In this document: positions 15,704 through 25,500 of the stretch, one piece after another
How positions within the stretch are numbered: position 1 is the first letter of the stretch
How the letters are laid out: each line of letters opens with the position of its first letter
Source: Deltaproteobacteria bacterium
GTDB taxonomy: Bacteria > Myxococcota_C > UBA6777
Assembly (NCBI GenBank): GCA_002731275.1
Contig: PCBK01000138.1
Location: 1-34,771 of the forward strand
Direction: 5' to 3'
Length of the DNA stretch: 34,771 nucleotides
Notes under the pieces: generated by a model
Database searches by the model: none
What the model was told of the DNA's origin: nothing
Seen by the model: only the letters and a program-made list of their open reading frames with translations
Position numbers and translations under genes: made by a program

Positions 15704-16960
15704 TCAGAGCAAAAACTCCGCTTCGTCCAGTAGCCACGCCTCTCCTAACTCCTCAAACCCCGAATCTAACGGCTCCACAAAATCAGCAAGTTCACTCTTA
15801 CGTGTCTCCATCAGCTCGCGGAGCTTTTGGTCAAGCTTTGGCACCAAGGAGCGAATCGACTGGTAGGCTTCGAGTGGAAGATGCAACAACAATCCCCCTT
15901 GTGGCATCCACACGCTCGCAGTTGTCGCTTCACCGGTGAGTGTGGAGATCTCGCCAAAAGTATCTCCTTCAAAGAGGTCAGCGACGTGGATTCTCCGTCC
16001 ACTTTCCCGGTTTGTCATCACAGAGGCCTCACCGTGAAGGATCAAAAACAATCCCTGTGCAGTTGTTCCCTGCGCAAACACTTCTTCTCCGGGTTGGATG
16101 GAGCGCACCTGAAACGTCTTGAGAAAGCGCTCGCGCCGCTCAGGAGCAAGTTCACCGAGCAAGGCACTCGACAGCACGAGGTTTTCGAGCAGGCGCTGCT
16201 TGAACAATTGCTGGATATGTTGGTGGAGAGAGGCATGTTTGCGGCTGAGCATCTTGAGCAGCTCAGCGCTGATCTTCCAGACCATAGAGGTTTTTTGTGC
16301 GATCACAGAAGCTCGTCGTGGGACGCGTGAGAGCAAGTACATCTCACCGATCAACGCAGGCGCTTCGACTGTTGCCAACTCGACCTCGTCCTCTTCGCCT
16401 CGCTGTTGCATCACTCGAAAACATCCATGCGACGCCAAAAAGGCAGCCTGTTCGGTGTTCCCTTGCTCGATGAGCACATCACCTTCTTTGAGCGGTAGGG
16501 CTTCAACTTTTTGGGCAAGGAGGACAAAGTCAGGGACAGAGAGTTGTGAAAAGATTGGAATTTTAGGAAGCTCTATTTCACCAGGAAGCTGAAGTCCAGT
16601 GAGGATGGTTCCGATTTTGAGGGCGAGTACGACCTGATAATCCAACTCTTTTGGCAGCTCGACACTCCAGGGTTCGGGTTCGACCGAGCCGACAGTCGAA
16701 GCATTGCGTTGTGCCTCTTTCGAAAAGTACTGCGCAAGCAGTGTCAATTTTTCCTGCAGCGCAGCACCCTGGTAGCGGAGACGACAAAGTGCCAACGCGG
16801 TGAAAAACTCGCCACGAAAGATCGCAAGTTGCAACGCGGCCTCCCATACACTACGGGATTCAGGCAGCTTCATTCTCGAAAGCTCCGAAGCCAACGCAAC
16901 ACGTGCTTTAACGGATCCAGGTTGTTCGGACACTGCAAGAATTTTTTCAGCGAGACTCAT
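15704..16960 (-). CDS. Protein with two cyclic-nucleotide-binding domains
   Basis: The 418-residue soluble protein has a helical N-terminal region (1-130) that may be repeat-like, then two tandem Crp-type nucleotide-binding beta-rolls at about 135-240 and 263-375. Each has the Gly-rich turn and the phosphate-binding-cassette region: IGEMYLL...PRRAS in the first and FGEISTLTGEATTAS in the second. The Arg that normally contacts the cyclic phosphate is kept in the first (Arg215) but replaced by Thr in the second, so only the first is expected to bind ligand normally. No DNA-binding helix-turn-helix is visible, so it is not a Crp-like activator; a scaffold or signalling role is possible. The start has GAAGG upstream. 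Confidence 0.8.
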   Translation of the reverse strand: MSLAEKILAVSEQPGSVKARVALASELSRMKLPESRSVWEAALQLAIFRGEFFTALALCRLRYQGAALQEKLTLLAQYFSKEAQRNASTVGSVEPEPWSVELPKELDYQVVLALKIGTILTGLQLPGEIELPKIPIFSQLSVPDFVLLAQKVEALPLKEGDVLIEQGNTEQAAFLASHGCFRVMQQRGEEDEVELATVEAPALIGEMYLLSRVPRRASVIAQKTSMVWKISAELLKMLSRKHASLHQHIQQLFKQRLLENLVLSSALLGELAPERRERFLKTFQVRSIQPGEEVFAQGTTAQGLFLILHGEASVMTNRESGRRIHVADLFEGDTFGEISTLTGEATTASVWMPQGGLLLHLPLEAYQSIRSLVPKLDQKLRELMETRKSELADFVEPLDSGFEELGEAWLLDEAEFLL

Positions 16961-17115
16961 ACACTTATACCTTCAAAGGTTTGAGAAGATGTTGTATGTC
17001 GATGGGAAATGAGCAGACGAGATGTTACCATCAAGTCTACCTTAGAGAGGATATCGAAAAGGCCCATACCCGTCAAGCTGGTAACGGACAGGGCCGACGG
17101 AGGGATAGGGGAAGG

Positions 17116-17144
17116 TTGACAGGGGTGTCGAAAAGTTGTTTGAT
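17116..17144 (+). promoter_or_regulatory. Candidate promoter for the SDR gene
   Basis: TTGACA (17116-17121) is followed after 17 bases by TTTGAT (17139-17144), which matches the -10 consensus at four positions. It lies 72 bases before the ATG at 17217. Prediction from consensus only. Confidence 0.4.
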
Positions 17145-17216
17145 CGTGGGCCAAAGAGACAAGCCAACTTTTACACAAAAAGTATCCCCTCTCTCCCAAA
17201 CAAAGGAGTAAGTTGT

Positions 17217-18095
17217 ATGGGTTCATTACAAGGAAAAACACTCTTCATTACAGGTGCCAGCCGAGGCATCGGACTCGCGATCGCAAAACGCGCAGCCCAA
17301 GACGGCGCAAATGTCGCTGTCGCAGCAAAAACAGTCGAACCCCATCCCAGGTTACCAGGGACCATCCACACAGCCGTTGAAGAGATCGAAAAAGCAGGGG
17401 GGAAAGGTTTGGCCATCCAAGTCGATGTCCGGTTTGAAGAGAGCCTTCAAGCTGCCGTCGACAAGACAGTCGAGACCTTTGGGGGGATCGACATCTGTAT
17501 CAACAACGCAAGCGCGATTCAGTTGACAGGCACGCTCGAAACAGAGATGAAACGATACGATTTGATGAACCAGATCAACGCACGAGGCACCTTCTTGACC
17601 TCGAAGTGTTGTCTTCCTTACCTGCTCAAGGCAGACAACCCACACGTCCTCAACATCTCCCCACCTCTCGACATGGACCCCAGATGGTTTGGTCCCCACG
17701 TCGCATATACCATGGCCAAGTACGGGATGAGCTTGTGTGTGTTGGGTATGGCTGAAGAGTTCAAAGAAAAAGGTGTGGCTTTTAACGCGCTCTGGCCTCG
17801 CACAGCGATCGCGACGGCCGCTGTACGCAACGTTCTCGGTGGAGAAGAAGCGATCAAAGGCTGCCGTACTGTCGAAATCATGGCAGACGCCGCCCATACG
17901 ATCCTGACACAGCCCTCCAAAGAGTGCACAGGTAACTTTTTCATCGACGACACACTCTTGTATGAACACGGTGAGCGAGACTTCGATAAGTATCGCATCG
18001 ATCCAGGCTATGAATTGTTGCCGGACTTCTTTGTGCCTTCCAACGACACACCCCCTCCAGGCATCTCCCTCTCCTCCACCACAGTCGGTCACTGA
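17217..18095 (+). CDS. HSDL2-like short-chain dehydrogenase/reductase
   Basis: The 292-residue protein is a classical SDR with TGASRGIG at residues 12-19 for NAD(P) and the YxxxK pair in YTMAKYG. It follows the oxidoreductase part of hydroxysteroid dehydrogenase-like protein 2 closely from end to end, including the PHPRLPGTI, NNASAI, ISPPLDMDPRWF and NALWPRTAIATAA segments. The SCP2 lipid-binding domain found at the C-terminus of animal HSDL2 is absent. The substrate is unknown; fatty or steroid-like alcohols are family guesses. The frame is open from 17136, but the ATG at 17217 has AAAGGAG at 17202-17208. It is divergent from the cyclic-nucleotide-binding-domain gene. Confidence 0.88.
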   Translation: MGSLQGKTLFITGASRGIGLAIAKRAAQDGANVAVAAKTVEPHPRLPGTIHTAVEEIEKAGGKGLAIQVDVRFEESLQAAVDKTVETFGGIDICINNASAIQLTGTLETEMKRYDLMNQINARGTFLTSKCCLPYLLKADNPHVLNISPPLDMDPRWFGPHVAYTMAKYGMSLCVLGMAEEFKEKGVAFNALWPRTAIATAAVRNVLGGEEAIKGCRTVEIMADAAHTILTQPSKECTGNFFIDDTLLYEHGERDFDKYRIDPGYELLPDFFVPSNDTPPPGISLSSTTVGH

Positions 18096-18170
18096 ACCTC
18101 GTCTCCCTCCTTCAAACACAACCTCCCCCAAAAATGAAACATATTCTATTTCGTCCTAGTAGACGATGTG

Positions 18171-18201
18171 TTGGAATTTCCCCATAAAAATGTGTTATAG
18201 T
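18171..18201 (+). promoter_or_regulatory. Candidate promoter for the sigma-factor operon
   Basis: TTGGAA (18171-18176) and TATAGT (18196-18201) are separated by 19 bases; shifting the second to TTATAG gives 18. They lie 54 bases before the ATG at 18256. It could instead be the sigma factor's own promoter, which need not follow this consensus. Confidence 0.35.
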
Positions 18202-18255
18202 GTGTGTGCATTTTTGGTTGCAAGGACGACAATCCACATAGAAGGTTTTCGAAGA

Positions 18256-18795
18256 ATGACCGCAACACAAGCAGTCGATCGCGAAACATTTGAACACTTT
18301 TACAAGAACCACCACTCCCACGTCGCAGAGCTTTGTCGACGTCGGTTCGCAAAAGAGCAAGATGCCGAGGATCTCGCGGCCCTTGTTTGGATGGAAGTGT
18401 ACAGATTTTTCGAAAAATTCCACACAGAGAACCCACGCCCCAGTCTCTACCGTTTGGTCAACTGGCGCGCCGGCGATTTGTATAGACAGCGATACAGACA
18501 TAGATTTCATGGTGCGCTGCTGCACCCTGAAGACGAATCTTTGCTTGAGATGATGCGAGAAAAGCACCCAGACATTGGTCCAGATGAAAAGGTCGCCCTC
18601 GCACAAGCGCTGCAACATGAGGAAGCCGAAGATCGACAGCTGCTCTTTGGTAGATTCGTAGAGGGTCTCTCATGGGCAGAGCTTGCAACAAGACACGGTA
18701 TCCATCGAAACACCGCTCTCAAACGCATCAAATTGTCGTTACATAGATTGAGGAAGCACCTCGAAGTGCTCCCTTCAACGGAGGCACCAACATGA
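18256..18795 (+). CDS. ECF-type RNA polymerase sigma factor
   Basis: The 179-residue protein has the two-domain layout of group 4 (ECF) sigma factors. Region 2 lies at about residues 10-80 with FAKEQDAEDLAALVWMEVYR, the segment that meets the -10 element and core polymerase. Region 4 lies at about 115-168 with a helix-turn-helix near 139-162 containing GLSWAELATRHGIHRNTALK. No region 3 domain lies between them. Start 18256 follows GAAGG at 18241-18245. Its stop overlaps the start of the next gene as ATGA, the usual arrangement for a sigma factor and its membrane-bound regulator. Confidence 0.85.
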   Translation: MTATQAVDRETFEHFYKNHHSHVAELCRRRFAKEQDAEDLAALVWMEVYRFFEKFHTENPRPSLYRLVNWRAGDLYRQRYRHRFHGALLHPEDESLLEMMREKHPDIGPDEKVALAQALQHEEAEDRQLLFGRFVEGLSWAELATRHGIHRNTALKRIKLSLHRLRKHLEVLPSTEAPT

Positions 18796-19775
18796 GCACA
18801 CCCAAACCAGAGACACCAAGGGAAGAGAGTCCGCCGACCTACGCGACCAACCCCTTCATGATGAGCGATGAAGAGTTGGATCAGAGCCTTACGGAGATAC
18901 CGGAGACACCAGGTAGCGGGCTGCTCGCTGGTGTTCTACACGACTCTCTCTCACCAGAAGAGAGAGCGCTTTGGGATACACACTACGCCCACACAAACGA
19001 AGCCAAACACGCGCTCGCCGTTCATCACAAAACACCGAGCGATCTCGACGCGTTGTTGTCCCGGGGTGGGGCTTTGCTCAAAGAGCTCCCACCACTTCCA
19101 GATGATCTTCTCGCTTCAGGTGAAGCTTCAAAAAGTACCGACAACATCCCCAAACAAACACCTCCACAACGCTCGCTCATCCAGCGCCTGCTTGCGCATT
19201 GGACAACACTAAGTCTTCCAGTTGTGGCGGCCGCAGCGTGGATGTTTATGATCTACCAACCCAAACAGCCATCGTACACAGAGCTTCCCCCGCCGACAGC
19301 GAAAAACAAAGGCACAAAGACCCCTGAAAAAAGAGCTTCCCATGAGATCTCTTTTACGCTCAAAATCGAACATGGTCCCATGCTCTCCATGGACGAAAAC
19401 GAGTACCTCTTGAGAAAACTCATTCGTGCGCGCTTTCAGTACACATCTACGTTCAAGAAATCCCTTTATACCGTCGTGTTCATGAGCGATGAGAAGGGGC
19501 TCTTGACGCGCCTATACCCAGGTACCGAAGAGGGTGTCCTGAAGCTCAAGTCATCTGACTACGCAAATCTTAAGAGATTTGTCACGATCGCACCAGGGAG
19601 CGGACCTGAGCGCATCTATGTATGTGCATCACGCCAACCCATCCATTACACAAAGATCCGAGAAGTCCTCACACAGACCGTAGGAAAGACCCCTCTCAAA
19701 CAACTCAAACGCCTCCCCCTCCCCTGCCTTCACCAACAAAGTTGGCTCTTTATCCCAACAAATCAAAGACCTTAG
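18792..19775 (+). CDS. Membrane-spanning probable anti-sigma factor
   Basis: The 327-residue protein begins with a cytoplasmic part containing DSLSPEERALWDTHY near residues 51-65. This resembles the start of anti-sigma zinc-finger-like domains, but the usual CxxC is missing. One transmembrane segment lies at about residues 139-155, followed by a spacer rich in Pro, Lys and Thr. The C-terminal periplasmic region has YTVVFMSDEKGLLTRLYPG and later hydrophobic strands, similar to DUF4384-type domains found in regulators of this kind. The ATGA overlap with the sigma gene supports a pair in which an outside signal releases the sigma factor. Function is inferred from context. Confidence 0.7.
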   Translation: MSTPKPETPREESPPTYATNPFMMSDEELDQSLTEIPETPGSGLLAGVLHDSLSPEERALWDTHYAHTNEAKHALAVHHKTPSDLDALLSRGGALLKELPPLPDDLLASGEASKSTDNIPKQTPPQRSLIQRLLAHWTTLSLPVVAAAAWMFMIYQPKQPSYTELPPPTAKNKGTKTPEKRASHEISFTLKIEHGPMLSMDENEYLLRKLIRARFQYTSTFKKSLYTVVFMSDEKGLLTRLYPGTEEGVLKLKSSDYANLKRFVTIAPGSGPERIYVCASRQPIHYTKIREVLTQTVGKTPLKQLKRLPLPCLHQQSWLFIPTNQRP

Positions 19776-19807
19776 CTCGCACTCACTCCCAAAGGCTAAC
19801 ACATCAG

Positions 19808-22111
19808 CTATCCATCCCAACTATCTGCACGTGGCACCACAAACGGCGGGGAAGGTTTCGCAAACAGGTATCCTTGTAAGAGATCAACCCCTAGCGCCCT
19901 TAGCGCTTCTTGCTCAGCAAACGTCTCTATCCCCTCTGCGACAATGAGGATCCCTGCGTTGTGAGCGATATCGATCAACGCCGCGATGATATCCCTCTTC
20001 AGCGGCGAGCTGTCCACATTGCGCACCAAGGACATATCGATCTTGGCGATGTCAGGGTGGAGATGCACCAAGCTCGACAAGCCAGAATACCCCTCTCCCA
20101 AATCATCGACCGCCACAGAATAACCAAGCTCCCGTATACATCTCAACTCATGAAGAAGCGCATCATCAGGCTTGAGACTCGCACGTTCGGTGATTTCCAA
20201 CACAATGCGCTCGGAAAATAACAACAACGGATCGTTGTCATCACCAAGTAACCCTGCGTGAAATTCACTAGGATGAATATTGACGAAGATAAATCCTTGG
20301 AAGGTCTGGTTTTCGAGAAGTGTCCTCGCAACTGCCGCACGAACAGCACGACCAACATCAAACGTCGCTCCGAGCAGCTCGGCAGCTGTCAACAATTTTG
20401 GGGGGTTGTTGAGGACAGGGTGACTACACCGAAGCAATGCTTCATATGCATAGACAGAGCCATCTTTGGCCTGGACGATCGGCTGGTACACCATATGAAG
20501 TTGTGGCAACGCCTCCGAAAGATGACGTCGTGTTCCCATAATGTCTGAGAGGAGTTGATCTCCTCCCACTTTCGAGGCCACAAGTTTAGAGTGGATGCGG
20601 TGGACCTGGCCTTCTTCGATCGAACGTCTGACAGAGCGAATCAACACTTCACCACGCACAGGTTTTATCAGATAATCACTTGCACGTTGGCGAATCGCTT
20701 CCCCAGCCATGGCTGGGGAGTGCACACCGCTCGTCAAAATGACAGGAATCTCCAGAAGGGACGCACGCTGCAGCAGCTTTGGTCCAAGCCCATCAGGAAG
20801 ATCGGTACTCACAAGCACTACATCAAAACAATCACATGTCATCGATTGGAGAGGTTTCTCCGCGTCTTTGGCCACGTGGACTTCGAACCCCTGACGCTCC
20901 AAAATACGCTTCATCGCCTCAGCAAGTGTTAAGCTCTCATCGACGATCAGGATCTGCTTGGGTCGCCCACTTGAAGACTCACAAGTGGCGAGCGAGGCGA
21001 ACTCTTTCATCTCTTGCCGTGGCAAAGATAACGAGCCCCCATGTGCGGGCTCAAGCTGCATTGTTTCGAGTGATTGAGAGGAGTGATGAATCACGGACAA
21101 TTGCTGCGTTAACTCCGCCGCTTTTTCTGTCGCATCTTGAAGCTTTGAAAATTCGTCGGGGTACGCCGAGCCGAGCGTAGTCTCCTCTAAAAGGCTCGAA
21201 TAGGACGATATTACCGCAAGTTGGTTGCTAAAATCGCGGGCAAAATCCCCAGCAAGCCGACCAAGCGTCTTCACATTGTCGATCTGCTGCAGCTTCGCCT
21301 CATTCGACATCTCAATGTCGATATCGAGTATCGCTCCCCGGACAAATGAGTACTTTTCGTCGACGACGACAGCGAGCTTTCTCCAATGATACTCATTGTC
21401 CACGAGCAATCGAAAACGCGCACCAAATGCCTGTCGCTTTCCCTCCAACGCCTCCATCCACAAGCTGCCAAGCAACGGTTGTTCCTCAGGATGGATATGC
21501 TCAAACCAGTCCGTCGAAGCCAAAAACTCTTGCTCTGAGCAACCGATGATCTCCTGCACTCTCCCAATCACCCATGCCCCCTGAATCCCGGAGGTCTGGT
21601 TCTCCAAAGGCACATCCAATCGGTACTCATAGAGAATCAAAGGCAACCCACGGATGGCGTTCTGGATGTGGTGAAAAGCCATTTGGCGACTGCTCTCTTT
21701 CGCCTCAGCGATCGAGGATTTTCGATGGTGCGCGAGCTCAACGAGCGTATTCACCTTACAACTTAACTCTGTCAAATTGGTGGGCTTTGTTAAGAAGTCA
21801 ATCGCGCCGAGCTTGAGGGCTTTCTCCCGAACAGCCGTTTCGTTGACTGCGGTGATCATCAACACAGGCAAAGAGGGGACCTTCCCTGCTTCGCGAAGAG
21901 CCTCCAACACGTCCATCCCGCTCACCCCTGGCATCATCAAATCCAGCAACACGAGATCAAACGTCTCTTCCTCCAAACGCGCGAGCGCTTCCTGACCACT
22001 TTGGAGAGGAACAGCATCATGTCCACAGTGTCCGACAACATCGCTCATCAATCTGAGATTGAATGGCTCATCGTCGACGATCAACACCCTCCCGACATAC
22101 TCAGTTTTCAT
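19808..22111 (-). CDS. Hybrid response regulator with REC, PAS, decayed kinase, second REC and EAL domains
   Basis: The 767-residue protein begins with a receiver carrying Asp13-Asp14, phosphoacceptor Asp57 and Lys109. A PAS-like domain follows at about 155-268. A histidine-kinase dimerisation-like segment at 283-308 has Arg292 where the phosphorylated His should be, and no ATPase domain follows. A second receiver (about 386-500) has Ser435 instead of the phosphoacceptor Asp but keeps Lys483. The C-terminal EAL domain (about 535-760) retains Glu557, Asn611, the ITE motif, Asp669-Asp670, Lys690, Glu726 and Gln746, so cyclic-di-GMP phosphodiesterase activity is likely. Its ATG overlaps the stop of the single-receiver gene as ATGA. 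Confidence 0.88.
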   Translation of the reverse strand: MKTEYVGRVLIVDDEPFNLRLMSDVVGHCGHDAVPLQSGQEALARLEEETFDLVLLDLMMPGVSGMDVLEALREAGKVPSLPVLMITAVNETAVREKALKLGAIDFLTKPTNLTELSCKVNTLVELAHHRKSSIAEAKESSRQMAFHHIQNAIRGLPLILYEYRLDVPLENQTSGIQGAWVIGRVQEIIGCSEQEFLASTDWFEHIHPEEQPLLGSLWMEALEGKRQAFGARFRLLVDNEYHWRKLAVVVDEKYSFVRGAILDIDIEMSNEAKLQQIDNVKTLGRLAGDFARDFSNQLAVISSYSSLLEETTLGSAYPDEFSKLQDATEKAAELTQQLSVIHHSSQSLETMQLEPAHGGSLSLPRQEMKEFASLATCESSSGRPKQILIVDESLTLAEAMKRILERQGFEVHVAKDAEKPLQSMTCDCFDVVLVSTDLPDGLGPKLLQRASLLEIPVILTSGVHSPAMAGEAIRQRASDYLIKPVRGEVLIRSVRRSIEEGQVHRIHSKLVASKVGGDQLLSDIMGTRRHLSEALPQLHMVYQPIVQAKDGSVYAYEALLRCSHPVLNNPPKLLTAAELLGATFDVGRAVRAAVARTLLENQTFQGFIFVNIHPSEFHAGLLGDDNDPLLLFSERIVLEITERASLKPDDALLHELRCIRELGYSVAVDDLGEGYSGLSSLVHLHPDIAKIDMSLVRNVDSSPLKRDIIAALIDIAHNAGILIVAEGIETFAEQEALRALGVDLLQGYLFAKPSPPFVVPRADSWDG

Positions 22112-22512
22112 CCTTCAGACTCCTTTCCGAGTAACGCAACAGCTTCCTCTCCACCCAACAACAACTCGACCTTCTTGAGCAGCTCTTTGTAGGCGATCGG
22201 CTTCGCCAGATAATCATCACACCCTCCTTCAAGGATCCGTTTCTGGTCTCCGGGCATTGCATATGCAGTCACAGCAAGAATGGGAATGTGTTGTGTTTTA
22301 TCGCTTGCTCGTAACAAACGTGTCGCAGCCAGACCATCCGTTCCTGGGAGTTGGATGTCCATCACGATAAGATCGTATGTTTTCTGCAAAGCCATCGCGA
22401 TCCCATCATCCGCATTATCAAATTCATCGACTTGATAGCCAGCTCGAAGCAACACACCGCCGATCAATTTACGGTTGGCTGCGTTATCCTCGATAAGTAA
22501 CAATTGTTTCAT
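22108..22512 (-). CDS. Single-domain response regulator
   Basis: The 134-residue protein is one receiver domain of the CheY fold with Glu-Asp near residues 8-9, phosphoacceptor Asp52 in IVMDIQLPG, Thr in AVTAYAM and Lys in YLAKPI. It has no output domain. Its ATG overlaps the stop of the hybrid kinase gene as ATGA, and its stop overlaps the start of the EAL-protein gene in the same way. Such a receiver between a hybrid kinase and an effector usually passes phosphate or controls the kinase; that is inference from context. Confidence 0.9.
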   Translation of the reverse strand: MKQLLLIEDNAANRKLIGGVLLRAGYQVDEFDNADDGIAMALQKTYDLIVMDIQLPGTDGLAATRLLRASDKTQHIPILAVTAYAMPGDQKRILEGGCDDYLAKPIAYKELLKKVELLLGGEEAVALLGKESEG

Positions 22513-25500
22513 GGGAGTGGCCTCTTAGAAGGTTTGTACCCAAACCAAGTCTCGATATACTTCACAATGTCGCTTCCTGCAGTGCTGGCCTTTGAGAACA
22601 GTCCCTGTGTTTGCTGCTTTAACAACAAACGCTCCCCCTGACTGAGTTGTTTGGCGGTGAGGATAATCACGGGAAGATGAAGCGTACGTTGATCAGCACG
22701 AAGTCTCTTGAGGACTTCAAATCCATCGATCTCGGGCATCATCAAATCGAGCAACACCAAATCAGGAGGCTCCTCATGAACCATCGCCAGCGCCTCTGCT
22801 CCTCCGTCTGCCGTGCGTATATCGTAGGGCTTCCCTTCAAAGTATGAAGAGATGATCGACAACGCATTTGGATCGTCATCCACAACAAGAATGCACCCTG
22901 TTTTCCGTGAACACAGGATCTTATCGACGATCTCTAGCATCTCCTTTCGTCGTAGGGGCTTGGCCAACACCGCAAAGGCCCCAATACCGTTGATGACGTT
23001 GACGTGCTCATCAGCACATACAACGATGATTGGTAATCCCCGAAGCTGTTCCGACTGCGCCACCTCCGTATAAAAATCTGGGTCCAGCTGCCCTGAGATA
23101 TGCAGATCGAGAATCATAAAGTGTGGTTGTCTTTTGTAGGCGTGTGTGAGCGCAGAAGCAGTGTCTGGGAAAAAAATCACCTCAATGCCAACATCCTGGA
23201 GATACAGACGTATCAACTCCTGCGAATCAGGATCTTGGCAAACAACGACCGCCAGAGGAGAAATGGCTTCGGAGGAGCTATAGGCTTCTTTCATTTCTAG
23301 CGCGTGGGATACAACATCTTCGGCGATGTGGGTCTTAACAACTTCCGAGGACTGGTCGCAGGGGATGTGCACCCAAAAACGACTCCCTCTTCCTGGCTGA
23401 CTCTCCAATCCAACCTCACCACCGTGTAGCGTCGTGAGGCGTTTGACAAGTGCGAGTCCGAGCCCTGTGCCCTCATATTCACGGTTCATGCCACCATCAA
23501 GCTGCTCGAAGGGACGAAAAAGCCGCCCAAAATGTTCCTCCTCAATTCCGATCCCAGTATCCGAAACAGACACCTCAAAGAAACGCTCCTTGTAGGGCTT
23601 CACTTCCACTGAGACATGTCCTCCCTCAGGCGTAAATTTCACGGCATTGGAGAGCAAGTTGTACACAATTTGACGCATCTTCCTCGCGTCGACTTCGACG
23701 TGAGAGAGCGCAGAATCAACCTCATAAACAAGCTCGATATCTTTTTTCATCGCGCTTTCTTTCACGACGCTGAGTGTGCTTGCGATGAACCCCTTGAGCT
23801 CCACTCTCTCCAAAAAAAGCTCCATTTTACCGGCTTCGACTTTGGACAGATCGAGGATATCGTTAATCAAGGAGAGCAGGTGGTGACCACTCTTGAAGAT
23901 CTCGGAGACATAATCGAGTTGTTGTTTGGACAACTCACCGAGCACTTCGTCCTTCAATATTTCGGAGAACCCAATGATCGCGTTGAGTGGTGTGCGAAGT
24001 TCATGTGACATACTCGCCAAAAACTCGGACTTCATACGATTCGCGTGTGAAAGTTCTTCGTTTTGGAGGGCAATTTGACGGTTGCGTGTGTTGAGCTGAG
24101 AGGTCAGCTTTTTAAGCTGCTCGTGTTGTCGAAGCGTCGAAAGTCCTACAGAAATTTGCGTCCCCACTTGAATCAACCACTTTTTGGAGCGCTCACTAAA
24201 CTCATAACCAGACGTTCCGACCAACACGCCGAGCAAAATTTCTTTGTAGATAAGAGGGATGGCAAAAATGTGCGTGGTCTCAAAGACACCAACACCTGTG
24301 TTGAGTTGAAAGGTCCGGTTTGGGACAGACTCCCAAAAAATAGGCTCTCTTTTGAGGGCTGCTTCTCCCACCAGCCCCTCCCCCATGATGTACGTCATCT
24401 TGACATCAGTCCCAAGCCCAAGCGCACAACGCAAACTCAGCGCCCCCTCCCACTCATCAAACTGATAAAGCGCAACAGGACGATATCCTCCAACCTCTCT
24501 AAGGACATCCAATGCGTTCTCAACGGGATCATTCTCGCCTGTTTGGACAAATGTCAACATCAATTGGGAGAAAACACGCTCGATCTGTAGGCGCTCTTCG
24601 AGCAGTATGGCTTGATGAGATGAAGAAATATCCCACTGTGTCCCAATCATCCGGACCCCTTTGCCATCTTCATCTCTCACAACCACAGCGTACATCTTGA
24701 AAAAACGCTCCACTTGATCTGGGAGCAGTACACGAAACTCTGTGTCAATGTCGCTCAATCCATCGCGAGCATCGTTCATCGTTTTGACGAAGCTATCTCG
24801 TTCATCAGGGTGGACACCTGCACACCACAACTCGTAAGAGCTTGGAAAGAGGTCGGCAGAGATGCCGTAGTGCTTGTACATCTGATCGTTCCACACCATC
24901 TCCTCAGTCTCAAAATCCCACTCCCACACACCGATTCCTGCCGAAGCAGTCGCAATCTCCATCCGCTCCTTCCAATCCTGGAGAGCATCTTCGTATTGTT
25001 TTCGCTCACTCAGATCCCGAATGGCGCCAAGAAACATGACACGCTCACCAACGTGGAGACGCACAGTCGCTAACTCCACGGGAAACGCCGTACCATCCTT
25101 GTGCATCCCGTTGGTCTCTCTGAGTCCAGCCGCTTCGTGTAACTCCCCTCTCTTAAGTTTGTCCGCCTCTGGTTGTTGCACACCATCGACTGGGGAAAAA
25201 ATCGAGATCACACTCTTCCCTAAGAGTTCGCCCTCATCATACCCAAAAATCCGTTCGGCGGTTTGATTGCATTGTTCGATTTTTCCTCGCTCATCTGCGA
25301 CGATTAAGCCATCCAGGATCGTCTCGAAGATGCTCTGGTACAGAGTCGCTTGGTGGTGGGCTTTTTGGTTGGTGGAGATCATTTTTCTGTTTGCAGAATA
25401 GAGACTGAAAGACGCGAGCAAAAAGAGCAACATTGCGACGCTCAGTGTGAAAAAGATAATCTGCTTGCTGCGGTGCAACCTCCTCGAAAAGAAGAGACTT

